A stretch of DNA of 47,683 bases, taken from G001797105 sp964528155. Lineage in GTDB: Bacteria; Chloroflexota; Anaerolineae; Anaerolineales; E44-bin32. Numbering within the stretch: position 1 is the first letter of the stretch; every line of letters starts with the position of its first letter. Shown one piece after another: positions 33,777-41,491 of this stretch. The stretch is taken from assembly GCA_964528155.1 (NCBI GenBank), contig CAZGRL010000023.1, positions 1 through 47,683 of the forward strand, in the 5' to 3' direction. The notes beneath the pieces were generated by a model. It did not search any database. It saw only the letters and a list, made by a program, of their open reading frames with translations, and was not told the DNA's origin. The position numbers and the translations under genes were made by a program.

Positions 33777-33904
33777 CCTTTGTTACAGCATCGATCACAG
33801 GGCGATCCGCAACTCGGTCGGCATCACCAACTTCACGAATCCACGGCTGGATGATGCCCTCGACTCCAGGGACGTTCCACCCCTCCCCGAGTTGAGGGCT
33901 TCTC

Positions 33905-33933
33905 TTGACATAGCGCAACCAGGCCGGTATGCT
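33905..33933 (+). promoter_or_regulatory. Promoter of the SRP RNA gene
   Basis: TTGACA (33905-33910, perfect) and TATGCT (33928-33933, four of six) are 17 bp apart. Transcription should begin near 33940, exactly where the RNA's terminal stem starts. Confidence 0.78.
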
Positions 33934-33939
33934 CCGAAC

Positions 33940-34050
33940 GAACGTCCGGGACGGCCCGGCGCGGCGGAGGCCTTCCGAATCCCGTCAGGGCCGAGAGGCA
34001 GCAGCGGTAAGGTTGGTTTCTGGGTGCCGCCGATCGTCGCCCCGGGCGTT
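33940..34050 (+). ncRNA. ffs: Signal recognition particle RNA (small bacterial type)
   Basis: SRP RNA binds Ffh and guides membrane-protein synthesis. The region carries the conserved helix-8 signature: GTCAGG, then CCGAGAGGCAGCAGCGG, which matches the family pattern TCAGG-x-CCGGAAGG-x-AGCAGC with one change. A 10-bp terminal stem closes it, AACGTCCGGG (33941-33950) with CCCGGGCGTT (34041-34050), including one G-U pair. Downstream of the loop is GGGTGCCGCCG, a second common SRP-RNA stretch. The length of about 110 nt fits the small 4.5S type. It lies between tRNA-Ser and the yabE-like gene. A covariance-model search would settle the exact ends. Confidence 0.88.
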
Positions 34051-34147
34051 CATGTTCAGCGTGCCTCTCATCGCCTCCTTCTCGTGGCCCCAAGAGACGC
34101 GCAATCGGTGCAGCAACGCGTGCGCGGGCCATCCCGGTCGGCTCTGG

Positions 34148-34153
34148 TATACT
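34148..34153 (+). promoter_or_regulatory. Extended -10 promoter of the YabE-like gene, leaderless
   Basis: TGG-TATACT forms an extended -10 box, followed by 8 nt and the ATG at 34162. This is the same geometry as at 26965 and 18685. No -35 match is seen. Confidence 0.55.
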
Positions 34154-34161
34154 GACTCGCC

Positions 34162-35559
34162 ATGACAGCTATGATGGCCAGGCTGGGCAGCCAACGCGCG
34201 AGGTTTCTTGCCGGCGTCCTGGCGCTGGTCGGAATGGCGGCCCTGTACGCGGGCACAGCCAAGCGCATAACGCTGGTCGTCGATGGTGACGCGCGAGCGA
34301 TCACCACTCACGCCCGGAATGTTCAGGGTGTTCTTCGCGACGCCGGCCTCGAACTGTCTCCACAGGATCAAGTCGAACCAGCGCCGGACTCGTCCATCCA
34401 AGACCAACAGACGATTCAGTTGACCGTCGCCCGGCCGGTCGTGATTGATGGGCCTGATGGACTGTCCAGCCTGGAGACCGCCGAAGACGCGCCAGCGGAC
34501 ATCCTGGCTTCTGCCGGGCTGCGCATCTATCCGGGAGATCGTCTTTGGTCGGACGGGACGCCTGTCAGCCTGACATCGACCATCCCTTCCGCAAGGCCTT
34601 CTCGCGTTCGGTTGATTTCTGGGAGAGACATAAGCATCGTCGCCGATGGTCAGGAGCGCACGATTCGAACGGCGGCGTCCACCGTCGGACAGGCGCTATG
34701 GGAAGGGGGCATCATCGTCTTCGAGGGTGATCGGGTCGAACCGGCCATGGAGCGTTCACTGGACGGAGTTGCCTCAATCACACTCACACGTTCCCGACCC
34801 CTGACCATCACAGCCGATGGACAGACCATTCAGACAAGGGCGATCGGCGGAACCGTCGGGCAGGCCCTTGCGGAAGCCAGAGTGTCACTGGTCGGTCTGG
34901 ACTACACCCACCCGCCGCTGGATGACGAAGTCCCCGCGGACGGAAATATACACGTTGTGCGCGTCGAGGAGCGCGTCGATGTCGAAGAGAAGCCGATTCC
35001 CTTTGAAACGACGTATCAACCGATCGAAGATCTGGAGATCGACAATCAGAGGTTGATCGACAACGGTGCCTATGGCGTCCTGGCCAACAGGGTCCGGATC
35101 CGACTGGAAGATGGGGAGGAGACCCGGCGGTTCGTCGAGAGTGACTGGGTAGCGCGTGAGCCCGAAGCGCGCGTGATCGGATATGGGACGCAGATCGTCC
35201 CGCGATCGATGAACACCGATGATGGTCCGATCCAATACTGCCGGGCCTTGAGCATGTACGCGACCTCATACTCGCCATCGCGCGCGGGTGTCCCGGCGGA
35301 CGCCAAGAACTTCGGAATCACCGCCTCGGGAAAGCCGCTCACGCGCGGGTTGGTGGCGATCGACCGAAGTCTGATCCCGTTCGGGACGCTGATGTACGTC
35401 CCCGGATACGGCTTCGCCGAGGCGGCCGACACTGGCGGCGGCGTCAAGGGCCGCTGGATCGATCTCGGATACGACGACGACAACTATGTCGTCTGGCATC
35501 AGTATGTGACGGTCTACTTCCTCTGTCCGCTCCCCGGGATGGCCTGGATCTTTCCATGA
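34162..35559 (+). CDS. YabE/Rpf-like cell-wall protein: DUF348 repeats, G5 domain and 3D domain
   Basis: The 465-residue exported protein has an N-terminal membrane anchor (about 13-31) and four DUF348-like units (about 35-75, 91-130, 155-195, 211-255), each opening with a strand of the type ITLVVDGDARAI. A G5 domain (about 265-345) and a C-terminal 3D domain (about 365-465) follow, the latter with its three conserved aspartates D401, D423 (ADTGGG) and D434 (WIDLGYDD). This is the architecture of Bacillus YabE and the stationary-phase survival proteins, thought to cleave or remodel peptidoglycan. In Bacillus yabE also precedes ksgA/rsmA, with rnmV between; here rnmV is absent and the genes overlap by 4 nt. 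Confidence 0.9.
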   Translation: MTAMMARLGSQRARFLAGVLALVGMAALYAGTAKRITLVVDGDARAITTHARNVQGVLRDAGLELSPQDQVEPAPDSSIQDQQTIQLTVARPVVIDGPDGLSSLETAEDAPADILASAGLRIYPGDRLWSDGTPVSLTSTIPSARPSRVRLISGRDISIVADGQERTIRTAASTVGQALWEGGIIVFEGDRVEPAMERSLDGVASITLTRSRPLTITADGQTIQTRAIGGTVGQALAEARVSLVGLDYTHPPLDDEVPADGNIHVVRVEERVDVEEKPIPFETTYQPIEDLEIDNQRLIDNGAYGVLANRVRIRLEDGEETRRFVESDWVAREPEARVIGYGTQIVPRSMNTDDGPIQYCRALSMYATSYSPSRAGVPADAKNFGITASGKPLTRGLVAIDRSLIPFGTLMYVPGYGFAEAADTGGGVKGRWIDLGYDDDNYVVWHQYVTVYFLCPLPGMAWIFP

Positions 35560-36434
35560 GCCGCCCCCGCCGCGAGTCCAGCCTGCGCCCGGCCTCTCCG
35601 CCGCCGGATGTTCGCCATCTGCTGCGGAAGTACGGACTCAGGCCGGACAAGTCCCTCGGGCAGAATTTCCTGATTGACGCCGCCTGGCTCCGAAGTGTGG
35701 TCGAGGCTGCGGATCTTACGCCTCACGATACCGTCCTCGAAATCGGAGCCGGTCTTGGTTCGCTCACATCCCAACTCGCCTCGGCGGCCGGCCGGGTTGT
35801 GGCGGTTGAATTCGATCGGCGCTTGATCCCCGCACTTACGGAGTCGATCGCCGGTCTGGCCAACGTTCGGATTGTGAACGACGACATCCTGTCGCTCGAT
35901 CTCGCGGCATTGGTCCCCGACGGTGAGTATGTCGTCGTGGCTAATATCCCCTATAACATCACTTCACTTTTGATCCGTCGTCTGCTGGAGGCGCGTGATC
36001 CAAGTCGACTCATCGTCCTCACGGTCCAGCAAGAAGTGGCCGAGAGAATCGTGTCCGGACCCGGGGACATGAGTCTGTTGGCGTTGAGTGTCCACGTCTA
36101 TGGACGGCCGATCATCAAGGCGAGGATCCCGGCCGATGCGTTCTATCCTCGACCAAGGGTCGATTCGGCGGTCTTGCGGATCGATGCGGGTGGGGAGCCG
36201 AGGGTGGGGCGTGAGTTGATCGAGCCGCTCTTCCGTATGGCGCGTGCCGGGTTCGGCCAGAAGAGGAAGAAACTCGCCAACGCGCTGACATCCGGCCTGG
36301 GCGTCGAGCGGAGCGAGGTCCTCAATTGGCTTCGACGTGCTGGAGTGCCGACAGATGCCAGAGCTCAAGAACTCGATCTCGAATCATGGGAGCGACTGGC
36401 GATGGCAGCGCAGGACGCATCCGCCGGAAGATGA
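35556..36434 (+). CDS. rsmA: 16S rRNA (adenine1518-N6/adenine1519-N6)-dimethyltransferase
   Basis: RsmA (KsgA) dimethylates two adjacent adenines in the helix 45 loop of 16S rRNA during 30S assembly. The 292-residue protein has the signature LGQNFLID (about 34-41), the SAM-binding VLEIGAGLGSLT, and the catalytic NIPYNIT. The C-terminal helical domain contains FGQKRKKLANAL. Its ATG overlaps the yabE-like stop (ATGA at 35556-35559). Length and motifs are complete. Confidence 0.96.
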   Translation: MSRPRRESSLRPASPPPDVRHLLRKYGLRPDKSLGQNFLIDAAWLRSVVEAADLTPHDTVLEIGAGLGSLTSQLASAAGRVVAVEFDRRLIPALTESIAGLANVRIVNDDILSLDLAALVPDGEYVVVANIPYNITSLLIRRLLEARDPSRLIVLTVQQEVAERIVSGPGDMSLLALSVHVYGRPIIKARIPADAFYPRPRVDSAVLRIDAGGEPRVGRELIEPLFRMARAGFGQKRKKLANALTSGLGVERSEVLNWLRRAGVPTDARAQELDLESWERLAMAAQDASAGR

Positions 36435-36453
36435 GGATCGAAGAAGCCGGCGG

Positions 36454-37191
36454 CTAGTCGGAACGGTGAGGCCGAAGATGCCGGTGGATGAGCAGCACCT
36501 GCCAGATGCGGACCGCGGCCTCGAATTGGATCGCCATCGACATCTTGGATCGCCCGATGCGACGATCTTCGAAGTAGATCGGCAGCTCCAGCATCCTGTA
36601 GCCGAGACGCTGGGCTACATAGGCCATTTCGACCTGGAACAGGTAGCCGTTTGATCGGATGGAGTCCAGGGGCATGCCCTGGAGTGTTTCTGCCCGCCAA
36701 ATGCGGAAGCCACCGGTCGCATCTCTGACTTGCAGCCCCAGGATGGTCCTGGCGTAGAAGTTGCCCCAGCGCGAAAGAAGGACACGGCCGAATCCCCAGC
36801 GCTCGTCGAGCCTCGCGCCCGAGATGTAGCGGGACCCCAGGACGGCATCCGCGTGCCCCAGGTGTTCCACGAAATCGGGAAGATAAGACGGAGAGTGGGA
36901 GAAGTCCGCGTCCATTTGGGCCACGGCCTGCGCACCGTCGTGTAATGCTTGTTTGAAACCTGTGATGTAGGCTGAGCCCAGTCCGAGCTTGCCCTGACGA
37001 TGGATCACGGAGATACGGCCGGGGTATTCATCTCCAAGCTGTTCGGCCAGCTGCCCCGTACCGTCTGGCGATGCATCGTCCACAACGAGTATCCGCAGGC
37101 CGGGTAGATCCAGGGCCCAGAGACTCTCTGCCAGGGGTCGTAGATTATCGGCCTCGTTGTATGTGGGGACGACAACGGTGAGCAGCCGCAT
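36454..37191 (-). CDS. Polyprenol-phosphate mannosyl/glycosyltransferase (GT2, DPM1-like)
   Basis: These enzymes transfer a sugar from a nucleotide donor to polyprenyl phosphate on the inner face of the membrane for later surface glycosylation. The 245-residue GT-A protein has TVVVPTYNEADNLRPL at 5-20, LVVDDASPDGTG (35-46) and the metal/donor motif DADFSHSP at 94-101, with SRYISGA and a RIGRSKMS acceptor loop further on. Length and lack of C-terminal membrane helices match the soluble Dpm1-type. The sugar (mannose or glucose) is not certain. It converges on rsmA with a 19-bp gap. Confidence 0.86.
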   Translation of the reverse strand: MRLLTVVVPTYNEADNLRPLAESLWALDLPGLRILVVDDASPDGTGQLAEQLGDEYPGRISVIHRQGKLGLGSAYITGFKQALHDGAQAVAQMDADFSHSPSYLPDFVEHLGHADAVLGSRYISGARLDERWGFGRVLLSRWGNFYARTILGLQVRDATGGFRIWRAETLQGMPLDSIRSNGYLFQVEMAYVAQRLGYRMLELPIYFEDRRIGRSKMSMAIQFEAAVRIWQVLLIHRHLRPHRSD

Positions 37192-37432
37192 CAGAGGCGC
37201 CGATCCGACTCGAGTGACAACGGAGGGGCTTGCTCGAAGCGGAGCGCCTGAGCCCGGTCGACTGCTGCCGGCGGATGAGCACTGGTCATGAGCTCGTTTT
37301 CAGCGCGCGTATCGATGTGAGCCATTAGGTGAATAGACGCCGGGTTTGATCTGAGGCATGGGGTGGGGGTTTCGCCGTCGGGGGAACTCAAGGACTGTGA
37401 ATCCGTCCCTGGCGCATGCTGACGGTGTCTCC
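37192..37432. other. Intergenic region without recognised features
   Basis: The 241-bp gap between the Roadblock and glycosyltransferase genes holds a small minus-strand open frame (37191-37391) that has no family match or ribosome binding site. I see nothing else in it. Confidence 0.5.
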
Positions 37433-37804
37433 TTAAAGGAGCTCCACCAGATCTTCCGCTGCCCGTCGCATGTCCAGGAAGATCAGACCCAACTTGGCCT
37501 GATGACGGGCGAGGACGGTCAGCACGGCCTCGCTTCCGACAGACATGAGGATGACGAAGCCATTCTCACCCTTGATATAGACCTGGTCGAGCACACCTCG
37601 ACCGAGCTCGCTGGCGATTCGTTCCCCCAGTGATAACATCGCCGCCGACATGGCTGAGACGCGATCCTCCTCGACGTTGCTCGGAAGGGCAGATGCCATG
37701 GTAAGGCCGTCCACGCTGACGACGGCCGATGCTTCCACATCCGGCGAGGAAGCCTGCAAATCCCTCAACCGGTTGACCATGTGTTCAGTTCGCGACTTGG
37801 CCAA
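37433..37804 (-). CDS. Roadblock/LC7-domain protein (MglB-like)
   Basis: The 123-residue protein is a single Roadblock/LC7 domain: helix HMVNRLRDLQASSPDVEASAVVSVDGL, strand pair, then SAMSAAMLSLGERIASELGRG and a final strand QVYIKGENGFVILMSVG. Members such as MglB regulate Ras-like GTPases of the MglA type and are often linked to motility or polarity. No MglA-like gene is in the window. The start is TTG at 37804, with AGGAG (37811-37815) 6 nt upstream. A strong promoter lies at 37863-37891. Confidence 0.87.
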   Translation of the reverse strand: MAKSRTEHMVNRLRDLQASSPDVEASAVVSVDGLTMASALPSNVEEDRVSAMSAAMLSLGERIASELGRGVLDQVYIKGENGFVILMSVGSEAVLTVLARHQAKLGLIFLDMRRAAEDLVELL

Positions 37805-37862
37805 ATCGTGCTCCTGACGAACGGTCGGAAAGTACTTTTAAGCAAAGGGGGAAAGCCGCGGT

Positions 37863-37891
37863 AATGTAGCATAGCGATAAGGGGGTGTCAA
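37863..37891 (-). promoter_or_regulatory. Promoter of the Roadblock-domain gene
   Basis: TTGACA (37891-37886, perfect), 17 bp and TACATT (37868-37863) on the minus strand. The leader of about 50 nt carries the AGGAG site. Confidence 0.78.
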
Positions 37892-37943
37892 GACGGCCGA
37901 CGTGTGGACGGCCATCCTCGCCCCCGAACGAACATTGGGAGGG

Positions 37944-37972
37944 GGGACAACCCCAGGCCGATACGCTATAAT
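37944..37972 (+). promoter_or_regulatory. Promoter of the DedA gene
   Basis: GGGACA (37944-37949) and TATAAT (37967-37972) are 17 bp apart. The leader to ATG at 38035 is about 55 nt and contains GGGAGG (38017-38022). It lies back to back with the Roadblock promoter. Confidence 0.65.
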
Positions 37973-38034
37973 CCTGCAGTTATCTAGCCGCCGGCCGGAT
38001 CGGATCGACCGCATGTGGGAGGCAAGTAGACGAT

Positions 38035-38697
38035 ATGCCAGCTTGGCTGGAGCATCAGATCATCGCGTTTCTTACGGAACTCTTCCAGGGGATCGGATGG
38101 GGAGGTGTCGTCGGGATCATGGCTCTCGAGAGCGCGAACATTCCGATCCCGAGTGAGGTGACCATGCCCCTTTCGGGGTGGCTTCTCGTCCAGGCGCAAG
38201 GAGGGACCGCCCTCGACGCTATCTGGCATGGGGGTCTTTGGGGCGCGCTAGGATGTACGATCGGTTCGGTGATTTCGTATGCATTGGGCGCGGTCGGCGG
38301 ACGCCCGCTGCTCGAACGCTATGGCAAGTATCTGATGATCAGCGAACATGATCTGGTCATAGCCGATCGGTGGTTCGGACGCTGGGGTGATTGGACGGCA
38401 TTTGGCTCGAGGTTGCTTCCAATCGTGCGGACTTTCATCTCATTTCCGGCAGGAGTTGCGAAAACAAGGTTTGTGCCTTTCGTCTTGTACACATTCGTCG
38501 GATCTTTCTTGTGGACGGCAGCGCTCACCTACGGGGGCTACTACTTTGGCTCGCGCTGGGAGGAGCTGAGGGCGATCATGCGCCCGTTCGACATCCCGAT
38601 TGCCATTGTGCTTGGCATCGGCTTCGTGTACTACGTCATCCACCACATCCGAAGAGGCGCCGTCAGGGTGGAACGAGAGGTACCGCCTACGGATTGA
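38035..38697 (+). CDS. DedA-family integral membrane protein
   Basis: DedA proteins are now considered members of the lipid-scramblase-related superfamily; members such as UptA recycle undecaprenyl phosphate. The 220-residue protein has the family features: an early reentrant segment with LESANIPIPSEV, GSVISYALGAVGGRPLLERYGKYL, and the second conserved segment DRWFGRWGDWTAFGSRLLPIVRTFISFPAGVAK, which includes the characteristic basic G-x-R-x-x-P-x-x-R motif. About four to five membrane segments are visible. The start has GGGAGG 12 nt upstream. Its 3' end overlaps the convergent PrsW-like gene by 11 bp. Confidence 0.9.
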   Translation: MPAWLEHQIIAFLTELFQGIGWGGVVGIMALESANIPIPSEVTMPLSGWLLVQAQGGTALDAIWHGGLWGALGCTIGSVISYALGAVGGRPLLERYGKYLMISEHDLVIADRWFGRWGDWTAFGSRLLPIVRTFISFPAGVAKTRFVPFVLYTFVGSFLWTAALTYGGYYFGSRWEELRAIMRPFDIPIAIVLGIGFVYYVIHHIRRGAVRVEREVPPTD

Positions 38698-39907
38698 TGC
38701 CGGTATCGGAGACGGCTTCTGTTTCAGCTCTGGTCAATCTCCTGGCGATCATCACAGGTGCGACAAGCGCCACCGCTCCGATGATCGTGAGCAACGCCAC
38801 ACCTGCGGCCCCGATCGACTGCCAGAGTTGACTCCCGGGTTCGGCGATTCCCGCCTGGTCGGCGACGGCCGAAATCCCGATGCCGACGGCGCTGGCATTC
38901 CACAGTCCGTGGATTAAGAGCGCCGTCAGGGCGGCCAGGACGCCTCTGGCCCAGTTCCGGTAGCGAAAGCCCTGCACCAATCCCCAACTTGACAGACCGG
39001 CCGTCAACACGTGGACGAACGTGGCGCCGACGCGGGCGAGCATGGTCTCGACCCAGCCCTCGCCGGGCTGTGTCAAGAACAGCGCCTCGAACATTGCGTA
39101 TCCTCCACCGGCGAGAGTCCCGCTCAAGAAGGCTTCGGCCGGGCTCAGTCCTCTTCTGAGAAAGGGCCACACGGCGACGGATTTCAGAGTCTCCTCGATG
39201 AGGGGAACGATGAGGGCGACATAGCTGAGCACCAGGATGACCACCCAGGGTTGGAGGATCAATCCTCTCAGAAGTGAAGTGTACTCGGGTGTGTTGAGCG
39301 GATCCGGGCCGACCATCCATTCGCTCAGCGCATTGAAATCGATGGACGATCGAATCCCGATTACGAGCGCCGCCGCCAAAGGAACCAGCGTAAGCAGTTC
39401 AAGGGTCAAGGCGCAGGCCGGGGTGACCCACAGGCCTGCCAGGAACTGGCCCCAGACGCGCCGCTCGGGAAGGTCGGGGCCCAGGCGGCGGATGATGACC
39501 ACGGCCGCCAGCACGGGCAGCCCGGCTGCCAATAGGTGAGATACGGGGCCAAGAAGCCCAGCCAGGATGCCCCGTTCGTATGCCAGGTAGCCCGCACCGA
39601 TCGATACCGGGAACAACAGTGTCATGTACAGCCATCGCCGGTTCGGCTTCCCCCGCGTGCGGACGGCGCGACCGAGGACGCTGCCTCCACCGTAGAAAAT
39701 GGCAGGCAGGCACAACAGCGCCATGGTCAGCGTGGCCGAAGCGCTCCACTCCCCCGTCAGAGCCGCCTCACGGTTTCCGCGCATCAATCCCGTCAGGGCA
39801 ACCGCGGCCAGGGCCAGCGCGCCGGCGAGTCCTAGAAAGACCCCCAGAATGCCGCCAATCAGGAGAGCGTAGTCCCAACCGTCCGATTTTTGGGTCGCGT
39901 CCTTCAT
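38687..39907 (-). CDS. PrsW/CPBP-type intramembrane metalloprotease
   Basis: The 406-residue polytopic membrane protein has about nine hydrophobic segments. The signature E-E-x-x-K is at 238-242 (EETLK), followed by a segment with AFLSGTLAGGGYAMFEA and two later histidines in FVHVLTAGLSSWG and LIHGLWN, which together suit a metal site as in PrsW. Bacillus PrsW cleaves an anti-sigma factor; no transmembrane anti-sigma lies in this window, so the substrate is unknown. Its ATG overlaps the stop of the fusion lipoprotein gene by 4 nt, giving a two-gene operon. Confidence 0.84.
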   Translation of the reverse strand: MKDATQKSDGWDYALLIGGILGVFLGLAGALALAAVALTGLMRGNREAALTGEWSASATLTMALLCLPAIFYGGGSVLGRAVRTRGKPNRRWLYMTLLFPVSIGAGYLAYERGILAGLLGPVSHLLAAGLPVLAAVVIIRRLGPDLPERRVWGQFLAGLWVTPACALTLELLTLVPLAAALVIGIRSSIDFNALSEWMVGPDPLNTPEYTSLLRGLILQPWVVILVLSYVALIVPLIEETLKSVAVWPFLRRGLSPAEAFLSGTLAGGGYAMFEALFLTQPGEGWVETMLARVGATFVHVLTAGLSSWGLVQGFRYRNWARGVLAALTALLIHGLWNASAVGIGISAVADQAGIAEPGSQLWQSIGAAGVALLTIIGAVALVAPVMIARRLTRAETEAVSDTGINP

Positions 39908-41175
39908 TTCACCTCAATTGTGAGCCGGATGATCTTCGCCTGAGAAGGCTGGAGTAGATCTACCAGCGGGTCGCGCGCGTCAAGGACTTGCAGCAATTCC
40001 AGTCCTTTGACCACTCTTCCGAATACCGTGCGTTCACCGTTGAATTCGGGAATCGGGGCCAGCGATATGAAGAAGATGCTGCTGTTCGTTTCCGCGCCGC
40101 TGTTGCTCATGCCCACGATGCCTGCCTCGTCATAGGAGAGAGCGGGATCGATTTCGGTCTCGAAGAAGTAGCCGGCATCTCCGATCCCCGTCCCGCTGGG
40201 ATCTCCGGTTTCAACCAGTCGTCTCGGGACAACCCGGAACACGGAATTCTCATCATACCAGCCCTGTCGTGCCAGGAAGACGAAGCTGTTGACCGCCTTG
40301 GGCGCCGACCGCGGGAGGAGTTGAATGACGACCTCGCCGATGTTGAGCAATAGATGGGCGGTGTACTGGCGATCGGGATCGATCACTACCGGAGGGTATG
40401 CGTCGAATCGTCGACTTTGCAGCACGGCCAGCCGAACCGAGGCTTCAAGCGTCGTCCGATCGAGCGACAATCGATAGAGCTCGCCATTCAGGAAGACGAA
40501 CGGCACGCTTGGTATTCCGGCTGAGACAGCCGCGGCATAGGCCTGATCCTGCCGGGCGAGCGTCTGCGGGCTGGCAAAGTCATTTTGGAACTGTTCCACA
40601 TCGAGGTTGGCTTCTTCTGTGGCTGCAATGAGCCAGGCTTCGAATTCTTCAGGCGTCAAATCGACCCACTTGTCCCAGCGTTGATACAACACGTCGTACA
40701 TCGACCAGAATGAACCCTGTTCGGCGGCAGCCTGGGCCGCCTGCCCGGCAAGGGACGCCTTGTCGTTGGATGCTGTGATCGGCACCGGTCGATAGACAAG
40801 ATTGACGTCGTTCGGATGTGCAGCCAGGATCGCAGACATGACAGACGCAAGTCTGGTGCACCCCAGAGCCTGGAAATCACAATACACGACGAAGCTTGCA
40901 GGAGCGTCGTGCGGGCCGCGGATCCAATCGTCGGCAGTCACCGGAGATAGCGGGATCAGGGTCGGCGCAGGGGCGGCGGTCGCGGGTGCGGGGGTTGTGG
41001 GTCGCGAGGTGGATGTCGGACCAAGCCGAGCGGGGGTCACGACCGTAGCCGTGCTTGGTACAGGGGTCGGCCCAGGCTGGCCGGCGCAGGCGCCAAGGGC
41101 CACGATGATGATGGCAAAGGTGAAGATGCGACCTACTTCTCGATGATCCAGGCGTATCCTCCATGACACGGTCAC
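39904..41175 (-). CDS. Lipoprotein fusing a DsbA-like thioredoxin domain to a cyclophilin peptidyl-prolyl isomerase
   Basis: A lipobox at C30 (VALGAC) and a Pro/Thr linker (31-78) precede a DsbA/thioredoxin_4-like domain (about 82-260). Its active-site region reads C99-D-F-Q-A-L-G-C106, where family members have F-x-D-F-Q-C-P-Y-C: the first cysteine of CxxC is Ala (A103) and the second is kept (C106), with an extra Cys at 99. The cis-proline region PSVPFVFLNG is present. Residues of about 270-423 form a cyclophilin: VFLARQGWYDENSVFRVV, GYFFETEI, SSIFFISL and TVFGRVVKG. It may fold exported proteins, while the oxidoreductase half looks altered or inactive. The start is GTG at 41175. Confidence 0.85.
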   Translation of the reverse strand: MTVSWRIRLDHREVGRIFTFAIIIVALGACAGQPGPTPVPSTATVVTPARLGPTSTSRPTTPAPATAAPAPTLIPLSPVTADDWIRGPHDAPASFVVYCDFQALGCTRLASVMSAILAAHPNDVNLVYRPVPITASNDKASLAGQAAQAAAEQGSFWSMYDVLYQRWDKWVDLTPEEFEAWLIAATEEANLDVEQFQNDFASPQTLARQDQAYAAAVSAGIPSVPFVFLNGELYRLSLDRTTLEASVRLAVLQSRRFDAYPPVVIDPDRQYTAHLLLNIGEVVIQLLPRSAPKAVNSFVFLARQGWYDENSVFRVVPRRLVETGDPSGTGIGDAGYFFETEIDPALSYDEAGIVGMSNSGAETNSSIFFISLAPIPEFNGERTVFGRVVKGLELLQVLDARDPLVDLLQPSQAKIIRLTIEVK

Positions 41176-41258
41176 TGAGCCGGACGTAGCGGAGACGGCG
41201 CGGCGGCGTCATCGCCGTTCGGGCTTGCCCCCGCTGGCCGGCCGCGGCCGCGTCGAAA

Positions 41259-41348
41259 CCGGCAAGGTGGTCGGAGGGTGGAAGATCTGTCCCGGCCGGC
41301 TGCAACGGTTGACCTACCCGACACGCATGACAGCCACCTACTTGCCGG
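41259..41348 (-). other. Possible structured RNA or 5' leader element
   Basis: CCGGCAAGGTGG (41259-41270) and CCAC-CTA-CTTGCCGG (41334-41348) form a 12-bp stem with a 3-nt bulge, enclosing about 63 nt with further short inverted repeats (CCCGGCCGG, CAAC/GTTG). A minus-strand -10 box TACAAT lies at 41376-41371, so the element could be a leader of the fusion lipoprotein gene. It matches no riboswitch I know. The flanking parts of this 316-bp gap show nothing else apart from the selC promoter. Confidence 0.35.
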
Positions 41349-41453
41349 CCCGAGGGAACCGAGTCCGCAGATTGTAGCAGGAAAGCCTGGACGTCGGGCA
41401 CCTGGTCAGAGCGCGCCGCCGTCAGGAGAAACCTCAGGCAAAGATGTTTTCCC

Positions 41454-41482
41454 TTGCAGGGGTGATCGCGGTAGGGTATCCT
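41454..41482 (+). promoter_or_regulatory. Promoter of selC
   Basis: TTGCAG (41454-41459) and TATCCT (41477-41482) are 17 bp apart. Transcription would start about 3 nt before the tRNA, and M50 may be cotranscribed. Confidence 0.6.
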
Positions 41483-41491
41483 TGCAGCCCT

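Noticed and set aside
37191..37391. Small 66-residue frame on the minus strand
   Set aside because: No ribosome binding site, no family match and no conserved pattern.
41259..41348. A known riboswitch class (cobalamin, TPP, SAM, ZTP and similar)
   Set aside because: None of the conserved cores of these classes could be found; kept only as an unclassified structured element.
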